Shown here piece after piece: positions 53,466-64,000 of a DNA stretch of 64,000 bases. The notes under the pieces were generated by a model. The model made no database searches and had not been told where the DNA came from. It saw nothing but the letters and a program-made list of their open reading frames with translations. Made by a program: the position numbers and the translations under genes. Source of the DNA: Rhodeus uyekii (Eukaryota; Chordata; Actinopteri; Cypriniformes; Acheilognathidae). Every line of letters begins with the position of its first letter. Within the stretch, counting starts at the first letter, position 1. The stretch is from assembly GCA_037043235.1 (NCBI GenBank), contig JAWRVZ010000079.1, forward strand, positions 1,402,001 to 1,466,000, given 5' to 3'.

Positions 53466-54954
53466 TTTTGAAACCAGCATACCTCGAGCAAGCAAGGTTT
53501 GGGTTAATCAACCGAAAGTTCAGGATATGTTTGACAGTAAGATAACCTTGCTTTCTGGAACACCCCCTTGAACAATTAATTTGGTTTATGCAAGTAGTCT
53601 GACCTATTTATTGCATGTATTACACTTCAATCATTCTATGCGCACGGCTCTTTAAGAGGAAACAGCTCTTAAATATTTTCCATAATCTATCACTTTCCTT
53701 TTAAGTTAGAGCTAGCTATACTGATCTAAAGGGCTACTGTGTCAGCAGGTAAAAATAAACACATTTGTAAATTGTTTCCTCAATTACTTGAATACTCATG
53801 CCATCATAATTATGACTTGAGAATGAGAGCCTCTAAAGGCCATGATAGATTTCATTTTTCACATTCCACTCAGTATCAGTGTTCGCACAGCTTTCAAAGT
53901 ACAGTAAACTTAACCACAGATAGGCATGGTTGGATGAATTCGACACATATGCAGTTCAAATGCTTTTTTAAACTCAACCAAATGTCAGAGGGCAACACAA
54001 AGTCATGACATTTACAGTACATTCACTCAGGATAGAAGAAATGTAGTGGATCCCCTTGCATTCCAAGTTTAGAACAAGAACCAAAACTGTTTACAATTCT
54101 ACACTGTTCATCACAACTGTGCGTATTGCCACAATTTGAATTATTTCTCAATATTCACTCTGCGCAGGTTCTGTTGTAAGCGCACCGACAAATTAGGCTA
54201 AGTGCGGACATTCGTTGACCCTAATCATGACAAAAATTACATTAGACCGACAGGGAGCAGACCGCCATGAAACATGGACAGCCGAAGTACACTTTGGGCT
54301 TAAGGATCTTCTCAGATTGATTTGAAGTACAGGTATGTTCTTCTGAGTGAAGCTGTAATGTGCAAAAACAGATGATAAGAGAGAATAAGTGTCAACACGA
54401 AGAACGCTGCTGTCAAATGGAGGACAGATAGACATGCTCACACAGGTATACAGAAGATAAATGCTTCCCCTTCACACATTTAAGAGAAGACATTCAAGGG
54501 CAACAAGTCATGATCAGACACTCTCTGCCAAGTGTGCTTCACTTTTCTTACCAGTCCTCTCACTAGCCAACCACATTATTTCTCTAATGCTTTTATCTGC
54601 ACCCTTGAAAGTGTCTTTCATAAGTCTGTCTGTATCCTATCTGTATGGACTGGTGGTGTGAAGGAATACATTTTTAATTTACACATCCACGTTTCTTCTC
54701 AGAAAAACAAAAATGGTTTAATTTAACAATGCATTTTAATGTGGGAGGGACTATGAATCATTCAGCTGAACCTTAGCTTCTTAACTTTAACTTTGACTGC
54801 AGTTAACTTAATATCATATATTAACATTTTAATTTTCTCACTAATGATTTGAGAATAAAATATCTGACAGACCACCTGCTGAAGTTCTCACTTTATGTGC
54901 AGGGCTACCTCTCATAAAAATATTCATACACTTGTTTTGGTGCGCTATTGAGAG
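53466..54954. other. stretch with no gene seen
   Basis: No repeat or frame I can support. Confidence 0.4.
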
Positions 54955-55524
54955 TAGGGATATGCGATACAACTAATTTGATAGTCGTTTAAACTGAAGT
55001 TTTGTAACCGACTAGTCAACTAGTCTAAAAGTAAGAACCTCAGAAGTGTAAAAAACACATTTAAATAAATTAATGACAGATTTAAATCAGCTAATCTATG
55101 AATCAAGTTCAAATCCCATAACGAATGGGGCTGAAAATAAGTTCACTATTATGTTACTAGTAAATGTGTAACCTTTGCTTGCGTCGGCTAATCTCTCCGA
55201 TGCTAACATCTGCGTTTAACATGACAATTTGGAAAAAACGTTTCAGTCTCAATTCAAAATACACATACAAAAATGCTCGTCTTTCGCGTGCCCATTTTTG
55301 AGCCCATCGTGACTGGAAAAAAGAAAACATACGAGATCTGAGGTAAAGATTTCTTTTCAACTCAAATTCTCAAACGTTTTATTTTAAGGTTTCATTTTTA
55401 AATATTGTTTAATTATAAAAGCTATTTTATACTCTATTCTACTTTTTTCTCATGTAAATCAAACATTGTTTTCTGCAATTTCTGCGACAACTAGCAGCTG
55501 TACTTATAGACTCACATATCCCTA
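54955..55524. mobile_element. non-autonomous element with TAGGGATATG ends, 570 bp
   Basis: The left end TAGGGATATGCGATACAA pairs with the right end CTCACATATCCCTA. Flanks ATTGAGAG (54947-54954) and ATCAAGAG (55525-55532) agree at 6 of 8 bases, as expected for an aged hAT-type 8-bp duplication. Interior has 'AACCGACTAGTCAACTAGTC'. A related left-end fragment is at 14823 and a right-end one near 40950. Confidence 0.75.
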
Positions 55525-55979
55525 ATCAAGAGTAATAGGTCACATGTCGCCACATGGAGTTCTAGAGAAGAGAAAAAACTTGTATAGGGCATTAAGGAGT
55601 TATTTGTACATCATGCGCATGTGATACTGTTCCCATGCTACATGTAAATATAAAAGTTAATTTCCATGCTGATCCTAAAGCTAGTCAGCAATATTTCCTG
55701 CTTAACACGCTCTTGAACAGATACTTCACAGGTTGTTTAAAGGCAGCCAGAAAGATCTGAATAAAACAAACATACATGTACGCATGCACATCTTTATTGG
55801 ACAAACATTTTAGAAGAGGCCTAGTATGTTTCAATCACCCTTGTCGCTAGGGCTGCACAAAACATCAAAATAATCGCAAATGGACATATCGCAATATGCA
55901 TGAGGCAACAGCTTTCAATAACTGCATGATTTTAATACTCCAAAAGACTACAAAAAGTCTTAGTTCGGTGCAGGCAGTA

Positions 55980-57222
55980 CCACCATGGCCAAAAGTTGAA
56001 GACTGACACATATATTAATTTCACAAAGTCTGCTGCCTCAGTTTTTAATTTGGCCATTTGCATATACTCCAGAATGTTATGAAGAGTGATCACATTGATT
56101 AAATCGCAAAGTCCTTCTTTGCCATTAAATTGAATTTGATCCCAAAAAACATCTCCACTGCATTTGAGCCCTGCCACAATTATGTCAATAATTCTCTCAT
56201 TAACACAGGTGAGCGTGTTGATAAGGACAAGGCTGGACTTTACAATTTATCTTGCCGATTAGAGTAACAGACTGAAAGCTTTAAAAGGGGGGCGGTGCTT
56301 GACATCATTGTTTTTCCTCCGTTAATCATGGTTACTTGGAAGGAAAGACGCGCAGTCACCATTGTTTTGCACAAAAAGTGATTCACAGGGAAGGATATTG
56401 CTGCTAGTAGAGATTGCACCAAAAGAAACCATTTATAGGATCATCAAGTACTTCAAGAAGAGAGCTTCAGTTGTTGTGAAGAAGGATTTAAGGCACCCAA
56501 GAAAGTCGCGCAAGCGCCAAGACAATCTCCTAAAGTTGATTCAGCTGCGGGATCATGGAAACCATGAGCTTGCTCAGGAATGGCAGTAGGCAGGGATCAC
56601 GCGCAGTGAGGTGAAGATGGCCCGGTGTTATGAAGGGCAGCAAAGAAGACACTTCTCCAGGAAAACCATCAGGGACAGACTGATATTCTGCAAAGTGTAC
56701 AGGGATTGGACTGCTGAGGACTGGGGTGAAATCATTTTCTCTGATCAATCCCCTTACAGATTGTTTGGGGTATCCAGAGAAAAGCTAGTCTGGAGAAGAA
56801 AAGATGAGCGCTACCATCAGTCCTGTGCCATGCCAACAGTAAAGCATCCTGAGACCATTCATGTGTGGGGTTGCTTCTCAGCCAAGAGAGTGGGCTCACT
56901 CACAATTTTGCCCAAGAACACAGCCATGAATAAACATGATACAAAAAAATCCTCCGGGAGAAATTTCTCAATCATCCGAGAACTGTTTGGTGACAAACAA
57001 TCCATTTTCCAGCATGATGGAGCACCTTGCCATAAGGCAAAAGTGTTAGCCAAGTGGCTATCAATTGCAGGGGTCTTGAAAAAGAAGGGTCAACACTGCA
57101 ACACTAACTTTGTATAAACGTAATGAAATGCTTGTAATTATACTTCAAAAGATATTGGTAACATCTGATAAAAAGTTTGAAAAAAAACACTCTAAAGCAG
57201 CAGACTTTTAGCCACACGACTG
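55980..57222 (+). mobile_element. Tc1-like transposon, internally deleted
   Basis: The left end reads CCACCATGGCCAAAAGTTGA after a TA (55978-55979). The right end is 'GCCACACGACTGT' before a TA near 57224. The order is that of a well-known fish Tc1 family: 5' region, 'AGGTGAGCGTGTTGATAAGG', transposase from 56328, then 'AAGAAGGGTCAACACTGCAA' near the 3' end. The third catalytic region and most of the right terminal repeat are missing, leaving 1.24 kb of an expected 1.6 kb or so. Confidence 0.88.
56328..57117 (+). pseudogene. Tc1-like transposase pseudogene
   Basis: Starts MVTWKERRAV with a stop about 17 codons in, then runs through several frames. The longest frame (56611-57117) keeps RDWTAEDWGEIIFSDQSPYR (first catalytic Asp), HPETIHVWGCFSAKRVGS, and SIFQHDGAPCHKAK (second Asp). 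It then jumps from 'LAKWLSIAG' to the extreme carboxy end 'VLKKKGQHCNTNF', so the proline-rich segment with the third acidic residue is deleted. At least one stop, one frameshift and one deletion: inactive. Confidence 0.9.
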
Positions 57223-58797
57223 TTACATACGTGACATACTTAGGCGGATTATGCAAAGTAGTCTTCACATAAAGCCACCTCTCGAACATTGCGCAATGCA
57301 CATATAGCAATAGATTTGATCCATACCACTCTCAAAGTGAGAGTAGCCAAAAAGAAACTGCTTGTGTGTTTAATGTTAATCAAACAACAAAAGACAAAGA
57401 GAAAATGCAAAAAGTAAATGTAATGGATCATACTTGGTAAATGGCTCAATCACATGCTTGATTGTTAATTCTTACGCACAGTTGAAGAGGAAAAAGTGTG
57501 CAAAGCGAGAACATTAGACATTAATAATTTAGTCACAATTACACCATTCTACCCACAACAACAACAAAAAAAGATTCTTAATTTGATTTGTTTTATTAAC
57601 ATGCTCAAACAACAATAAAACTGTCTATACTTTCTCAATAAAACACAATGAATAAAAGAACATTTTCTGCAGATGACAAGAGAGCGAAACACTGAAAAGA
57701 AAGAAAGAAAGAACAAAGATGTCACCAGATGAAGAAGAGAGGTCTTTCTTGGACATCTGAAGAGGGTCAGAAGCAGATGAATGAAGATAAAACTGTCTGT
57801 TTGAATAAGTGATAAAGACTTTGACACCAACTTAATTACTGATAATTGATTCTACTCCTAAGAAGTCGGTGACAAAGCGCTATAAAAGGCATCAGCTAGT
57901 ATGTGTGTGTGGCTGTCAGGAGGTGTTCTGAGCAGATCTAAAAAGCATCTCAACATCATACCTGATGAGAATGGCATCAGAGCCCTCAGAGAGACACATG
58001 GCTTTGATCAGAAGTGCAGCTCTCTAAACTAGCAGACACATTGCTGAGACGAGACCCAGGCCACCCATTTAGATGGGCAGCACAGAGACAGAGTGAGATG
58101 AAGGAGAGCAAACATGTCCCCTCCGAGTGGTTCCTCTCGCTGACGAACAGATGAGTCTGAATGTCCTTTCAGCCAATAGCGCACACACACAAACATGCAC
58201 TCAATTTAGGTAGGGTGACTGATATTCATTCTGACCAGAGTTTAAATTTGCCATTAAATCAAATATCCATTCATTATTATTGTATTTTTAAGAATGATGC
58301 AGGGCTCATTATAAGTGATTTATCAATGCACATCAAGGAAAACTGCACATCATGCACTTTTTATTTTTTATTCATATGCCCTTGAAATGTTTAGGCGAAA
58401 ACGTTTCACTTTTACTCCCCCTTGAAATGACATCTGTTCTCTTCATGACTCATGTCTTGACAAAGGGTGGGTCTAAACATCATAAACAACTGACTGCAAA
58501 ATTAAATTCAGATCTGCATTCCCATAGTTATAAAACGTAACTTCCAACAATCCAATCAATTACCAAAGGTATACGGCGCACATGTGGCTTAACCAAAGAT
58601 CGTTTTAGGCAATTATCCAATATTAAGTCACCTTCATTTATGTAGTGCTTTTTACAATACTGATAGAAATTATTGTTATAATATTATAATTATTAATATA
58701 ACAAATATTGTTTTTGGCTCTACACGAAACTCACTGTCCAGCAGCGCAAGTAAGTTTTTCATTGATTAATCATTAACTTAAATTGCATACACTACAC
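57223..58797. other. stretch with no gene seen
   Basis: 57905-58165 is repeat-free, evenly composed and contains a good minus-strand donor at about 57963 (CATCAG then GTATGATG) but no convincing paired acceptor. Not called as an exon. Confidence 0.4.
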
Positions 58798-59124
58798 CAG
58801 GGTTTCTCAACCTTTTGCCTACTGCGACCCACTTTTTTTTGTATGACAGTCCTACGACCCACTAAGGCTAGAAATAAATAAATAAAAATAGTAAATAATA
58901 AGTAATGAAAAATAATGAAATAATTTGTTAGACCTATACTGTGTGTGCTCATAATTAAATTCACAAAATACTTTTTCAAAAATTAGGCAGACTATGAAAC
59001 GAACTGATTTATTTATTTTCATTCACGTTCACACACGTTAATGTGACATTTGAGACTGCCGCTCTGAAACGATGATATCCAGACGCGGTGGAATTGGGGA
59101 AAGGGCCACTCGTAGTGTCGCACT

Positions 59125-59496
59125 CTAACTAGAAGTTGTCAGTCTATTCCTGCCTTTTGTTTTCGTTGCAGTCACCGTCGAAAATCCCGACTCGCAAAGA
59201 TAGGTAGTGCTAAATGGCAGAAGAAACTTCGTTGCACGACCTGCGCGTTCGAAGCTGTCGTGAGTGACAATACTGCTTTGCTGTCTTTTAAGTACATCGC
59301 GCTTTCGCTCAAAGTAATCCACAGGTTTACCGACACATGTTGGATGTTTAGTCTGAAGGTGACGTTCAAGTTTTGATGGCTTCATAGACTCCTTTGCTAA
59401 GACCTCACCACACTCAACGCATTGTGGTTTTTCGTCCGACGTAGTAAATCCATATTTAATATACAGTGAGCCCTCGCTACTTCGCGGTTCGACCAT
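59125..59496 (-). pseudogene. hAT transposase remnant: BED zinc finger fused to the carboxy-terminal dimerisation segment
   Basis: Residues about 10-60 form a BED finger (KPQCVECGEVLAKESMKPSK, LERHLQTKH: C-x2-C ... H-x4-H), a DNA-binding module of hAT transposases. Directly after a short linker comes LLPFSTTYLCESGFSTVTAT, the conserved hATC block that normally lies hundreds of residues downstream. The RNase H-like catalytic core has been removed in frame, leaving a 123-codon frame; the upstream end is cut by the Tigger-like insertion at 59464. Confidence 0.8.
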
Positions 59497-59785
59497 CGCG
59501 GATTCACGACTTCGCAGACTTTTTTCATTACGTATGTATATATTATAAAATAAATATATCGCTGATTTTCCGGAAATTTCGAAAATAGACGCGATATATG
59601 AACATTAGAACGGCTTGCCTGGGTGGGCCTGGGCCCCCTCATTTACAAGTTCGGCCCCCTCAGATTTTCAATTGTTTAAAATCGCAACTGTGAAAACGGA
59701 ATTAAAAGCACATATCGCCCGCTGCACAAAACGATCGCAACGTACCCACAAAGTCAACATTGGCGCGCTGCGCATTGCATCATAA

Positions 59786-59866
59786 CTAGTTCTGGCAGAG
59801 TGGTTAAGGTGCTAGACTAGAAATCCATTGGGGTTTCCCAGCAGAGGTTCGAATCCTGCCGACTAT
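59786..59866 (+). pseudogene. tRNA-Ser(AGA)-like pseudogene or SINE head
   Basis: Matches tRNA-Ser with its extra arm: box A GGCAGAGTGGTTAAGGTGC (D stem GCA/TGC), anticodon loop CTAGAAA with AGA at 59819-59821, variable arm, box B GGTTCGAATCC, and 3' half CTGCCGACTA. The acceptor stem (5' CTAGTTC against 3' CGACTAT) has mismatches at its first and last positions, and the anticodon stem no longer pairs (TAGA against TCCA). Probably a pseudogene or tRNA-derived retroposon within the hAT element. Confidence 0.8.
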
Positions 59867-60046
59867 GTTATGCTCGCCCATCACCCGTCAACAATCGCGC
59901 GCAGTTTTGCCCCTCATTTTAAGATGGGCCCCCTCAAAAAAAAAAAATCTGGCTACTCCCCTGGAACACAGTAAAACTCTCGCGACCCCCTCTGGAATGT
60001 TCCGCGACCCACTAGGGGGTCGCGACCCACCGGTTGAGAAACAGTG

Positions 60047-60826
60047 CACTACACCATTTTTAACTGAAAACAAAAAACATTTAATGCAAACTTTAACACA
60101 AATATTGAAACAGATTTCCAAATAGCGTAATAAGTTTTTAAAAACGATACCGCTATCATGGCATGTACATGCAAATCACGCATTAAGCCCATAGGCATGA
60201 GCGTTTGAAAAATAATACATAAATTAAAAAGGCACAGAGGAAGTAAAGGGTTGTTAATAACAATTTTGATCCATTTTATCCAGTTCAGTACTACAAGAGA
60301 ACTTGTATAATTTAATATTTCAGGTACATGTCAGTTTTGTGAAAAGATTCTCCCCCAACTAATAATTGGCTATAGTTAGTATAGCTATAACAACAACAAA
60401 AAATTAACTAAAAACTATACTGGGAACCCTCTTATTTCATACATTAATATTTAAGGTTCAAATTACAAGAATTTTAACACTTCTATGGTTAAAACTAGAG
60501 CTGCAACTAACGATTATTTTTTTGTCGATTAAGCTGAGGATTATTACTGTTTTATTCTTGGACTGATCTAACAATTTATTTATTTTTATTCTAATGAGGA
60601 GGGGGGGTTGCATTAGCGGATTAATCCTTGGCTATTTCCAATAAATAAGTACAACTTCTACCATTTGTATTTTAAACTTTTATTAAACCTGCTTGCTTAA
60701 CCAGGTGAAACAACACTGACAATCATAAATGACCATCATTTATCATTTACTGTATAGTAACACAAAACTTCACCATGGTACTGAAATGTGGGAAATTCAT
60801 ATTGAATTGTTTTATACAGTGGAATC
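60047..60826. other. stretch with no gene seen
   Basis: 'AGAGCTGCAACTAACGATTA' (60500-60519) begins a short dispersed fish repeat; the rest is AT-rich and unrecognised. Confidence 0.45.
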
Positions 60827-61441
60827 CGGTTATCTCGACGGCCTCGGGGGTTGCAAAAAAAGCATCAAGATAACATGATCGAGATATCCAACAGCCAATA
60901 CGGCAATTTGTTCAAGTGGTGATCGGCATGCTATAAAAATGTACATACACTGTATATGTTTGCTAACAACAAAAGGCATATGTGCACCAACTAACAGCAG
61001 AGATTTACCAGTATACAATAAAAAAAAAACACCTTCGATTCTCCATACAAACCTTTAATTATATTCTCCAACACTGCAAACACAATGATCACTCACAACG
61101 TAAACAGTCATCACGCTGTACTAGATTGCATACTTTCTTGTGTTCTGCCTGTCTAATGTACTTTCTCAACTAATTCTGCTTCATCCCGTCTTTTAACAGC
61201 CAGGTTCAAACTCAGCGCATGCGCAGTGAACTCGGTACGCTCATGAGACACGAAACAACCATGTGAAGTGGCGAATTTGTCCTCTTTTGTGCTCGAGATA
61301 TTAGTGTTCGGCGACATTAAGGAATTGACATTACCGAAAAGAAAATACTAAGACAAATAGGGAGTTTGGCGGTTCCACTTCAAAAACGGCGACTTAATAG
61401 GATTGGTCAGTTAACCGAGTCGAGGTAAGTGAACTCCACTG
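60827..61441 (-). mobile_element. Tigger/pogo-like short element (family T1, copy 2), 615 bp
   Basis: CAGTGGAATCCGGTTATCTC at 60827 (after TA) and GAACTCCACTG ending at 61441. Reverse orientation to 17072-19210 and uninterrupted, which defines what was inserted in copy 1. Non-coding. Confidence 0.85.
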
Positions 61442-62724
61442 GATTATTAAATGCATTAAAGAAGAAGACGGGTACATTTGTATGGTGCTTTTCTTGGTAC
61501 TCAAAGCGCTTTACATGCAAAGAAGGAATTTCCTCAACCACCACCAATGTGCAGCATCCACCTGGATGATGCGACAGCAGGCATATTGTGCCAGAACACC
61601 CACCACACACCAGCTTACTGGTGGAGAAGAGACGATGAAGCCAATCAGGAGGCCATGGACCAAGGACAATGGGCAAATTTAACCAGGAACAATGTAATAT
61701 AATAACAGTATTTTTGGTGAGCAAGCTATTATTTTATTAAAATATAGTATTTGTGCATTTATATTAAATTTAGGCTACTGTGTTTATAAAATGCAATCAT
61801 ATAGTCACATTTTACCATGGTATTGAGGTATTAAAAATGAGGCTGTTAAATATTTTACAGATGTTGCCATTTTTGTTAATGAATAAATTTATCTCCATCC
61901 TAACTCAAGTTTCTACTACAATCAACTCAAAATTCTGCCAAATGTGCATTTCTAAGAGACAAAACATGTCAAATTATTAGTATTGCAGCCTGCACTGCAA
62001 ACTGTGACGCCCAACACAAACCCGTTTCATAACTTGAAATAATATCACCCAGTAGCACATGCAGAAATTAAGGAATACAAGAAATACTTTTCTTAAGAAA
62101 GAAATATGACTTGAAGAGTAAAACCATAATAACTGGTTTCTACAACTTTCACTTCGAAGCAAAAAAACTGAACAACAGAGATAAAATATTTGGCATTTCT
62201 CATGATAACTATTGATACCAACTGAGACGAAAAGACCATATCATACAGTCCTAGCAGCCAATACACAAATTTTTTTTTACAAAAAAAGCAATTTGAACAT
62301 ACACTAAAATTTACGCTATGCAACAGTCTGGCTATGCAAGGACAAACGAGGAGTGAAAAGACAGTCGTAGCAGACTAAAACCCACCAGGAATTTGAAGCA
62401 AGTAGTCCATTTCCAATCACTTCCACAGGTAATTTTCCACATTACTTTGGCTGCTATATAAAATCCTAAACTTTGATTTAGCCAAAAATGATGCTGACGA
62501 GCGCTTTAAAAAGTACACTTCTTGACCCCTAAAACATTTGAATCAGCTTCATAAAGGTCACTTGTTCTTGAAGAGAACAGGACGTACAAAGAGTTTCTCA
62601 GGGGCTCAAATGTCAAAAAGGGGCATCTGTCACTATTTAGTAATTTTTTGGAATTACTCTGTAGTGCGTGTGTATAAATTATACTGGTAGAAATAAACAT
62701 GTTACAATGACAGACACTCTAAAC
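61442..62724. other. stretch with no gene seen
   Basis: Overlapping plus-strand frames at 61478-61702 resemble no protein I know. Otherwise AT-rich. Confidence 0.4.
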
Positions 62725-63986
62725 CAGGGGTGTCAAACTCAATTGCACAGGGGGCCAAAATCCAAAAACACTTTAGGTCGCAGGCCGAACAGGATAAACA
62801 TTTATTGAACACACTAAAATGAAACTTTCAAAACGTACCTTTTTTGAACATAAATGTGAAAACAAACAGACAGGAATATTACTTTGGAATAAATCAACTT
62901 ATACCTTAAATAACTTAAAAATATTTAAAAAAATATATATCCTGTCTAAATTATACAAGTTAGAAATAAAGTAAACGTTAAAAGAACAAACATTCAAATT
63001 TCTTTACTCTTATGTCCTTTTATATAAAACTTACATTTTAAATATCCTAAAAGATTTTGCTCTCCATAAAAATATATCCTGTCAAAATTATACAAATTCA
63101 AAATATGGACATGCTGCATAACAAAACTTGGAAATCTAAATAACATTTTTACTCTCCAGCAATAACAAATCATATGATTCAGTTGTCTTTGCTCTTATGT
63201 CATTTGTCACATAGTGCCGTCTTATTAAATTATTTAATTACCACCACATTAGCTCCGCAAATGAGACACACGGGAATACCGGCAGTATGTCAGTAAAAAT
63301 ATACCGTATTTTCCCGCATGGGTTATAGCAGATTTATATCTGAACTATATCACACATTTTTACACGTAATAATATTTCAATATATTTGTTACGTCCCTAA
63401 GGACGTAAGGTTTTTTGTGCTATATTTTCTTTTTGGCGCTTGTACTAGCGCTCTGACTACTGGCACTGATAGGCTGTCTGACCTGTCAATCATGCAAGAA
63501 GACGTGATTGGCTGTGCTGCCATGAGGGCGGGTTCTTCTCATCCGATGATCAACACCTGAATGTCGCGCACAAGCACTGTGTACCGAGGCTGAACAGTTA
63601 TGGATAATTGACGTCATGCGAGCTACATTTGAAATTTTATCTTAAACAAAAAAGTTCATCAATCTGGTGTTGCAGGTTATGCCAATGATTTTATTTTATT
63701 TTTTTACACAAAACCCGCGGTTTTGAGGGTGCGGATTATCGTCTGCAGGGAGATACGATACTCAGCCTCCCATTGGTTTTTAAAGGCTCTGTTTTCAGAA
63801 TCAACTTTTCTCTTCTGCATCGTGGGGGCTAGCGTCGCAATAACTTGCAGCATCATAAGCTAGACTTGATTAACACGGGAAGTGTCTGTAGTTTATTGTG
63901 TTACCAGCGCTTCATATCGCTGGGCCATTAATAATAATATATAAAATTATCTCGCGTTAATCAAGGCCTTGAGTTTGACACCTATG
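62725..63986. mobile_element. hAT-type element, 1,262 bp, with exact 8-bp target duplication
   Basis: Ends CAGGGGTGTCAAACTCAATT and CTTGAGTTTGACACCTATG; duplication CTCTAAAC at 62717-62724 and 63987-63994. The left 500 bp is AT-rich. The part from about 63302 ('CCGTATTTTCCCGCATGGGT') to about 63750 looks like a different, possibly secondarily inserted element. No hAT transposase domain recognised. Confidence 0.92.
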
Positions 63987-64000
63987 CTCTAAACAGTCAC

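Larger units (their letters stand above)
58798..60046 (-). mobile_element. hAT element, deletion derivative with exact 8-bp target duplication
   Basis: Ends CAGGGTTTCTCAACCTTTTG and CCGGTTGAGAAACAGTG; duplication CACTACAC at 58790-58797 and 60047-60054. Contains a fused remnant of the transposase (59496-59125, minus), a Tigger-like end at 59464 (CAGTGAGCCCTCGCTACTTC), and a tRNA-Ser-like segment, so it has collected secondary insertions. Confidence 0.93.

Noticed and set aside
57905..58165. Possible further spop 5' exon ending at a GTATGATG donor
   Set aside because: No convincing acceptor upstream on the minus strand; donor alone is not enough.
61478..61702. Overlapping 74- and 66-codon plus-strand frames
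   Set aside because: No family recognised, two frames compete, and neighbouring sequence is transposon-derived.

Overview
The window is eukaryotic and looks like a teleost fish, most likely a cypriniform. It has small phase-consistent exons split by AT-rich introns, one recognisable vertebrate gene, and a dense load of fish repeats (Tc1-like elements, hAT and Tigger/pogo-type short elements, L2-type LINE tails, a tRNA-derived SINE, and one short non-autonomous repeat seen nine times). I see no prokaryotic, viral or organellar gene organisation.

The only host protein gene I can support is spop (speckle-type POZ protein, the substrate adaptor of a cullin-3 ubiquitin ligase). It runs on the minus strand across the left half. 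Seven coding exons join in frame with consistent splice phases: 29953-29876, 28036-27915, 27800-27649, 15863-15736, 6954-6777, 5130-5075 and 259-137. They total 837 nt and give residues 1-279: the whole MATH domain and most of the BTB domain. The remaining C-terminal exons lie beyond the left edge. The last visible intron starts with GC instead of GT. The 5' UTR continues to a good acceptor at about 30197. A strong acceptor/donor pair at 48365-48228 marks a candidate non-coding 5' exon, so much of 30-48 kb would be a 5' intron.

Layout: 0-5 kb has exons 7 and 6, a palindromic repeat and a Tc1 relic carrying an L2 tail. 5-16 kb has exons 5 and 4, two class II relics, copies of the common short repeat, and a (TA)54 hairpin. 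16-27.6 kb is intron 3, with a three-level transposon nest at 17.07-19.21 kb and a Tigger-like element at 25.56 kb. 27.6-30.2 kb has exons 3-1 and a LINE tail. 30-48 kb is intron or intergenic DNA with a Merlin-like transposase relic, short hAT and Tigger elements, and an exact 76-bp direct repeat 2,029 bp apart. 48-64 kb is transposon-rich intergenic DNA with three hAT-type elements bearing 8-bp target duplications (one only imperfectly matched), a Tc1 pseudogene, a SINE and a tRNA-Ser pseudogene.

I found no convincing new biological system. The best leads are the 76-bp repeat (recent rearrangement or assembly artefact), the BTB-biased substitutions in spop (possible duplicate), the candidate distal 5' exon, the GC-AG intron, the datable transposon nest, the same L2/Tc1 junction at two loci, and the single orientation of all nine copies of the short repeat. 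Repeat boundaries marked approximate were judged by eye.
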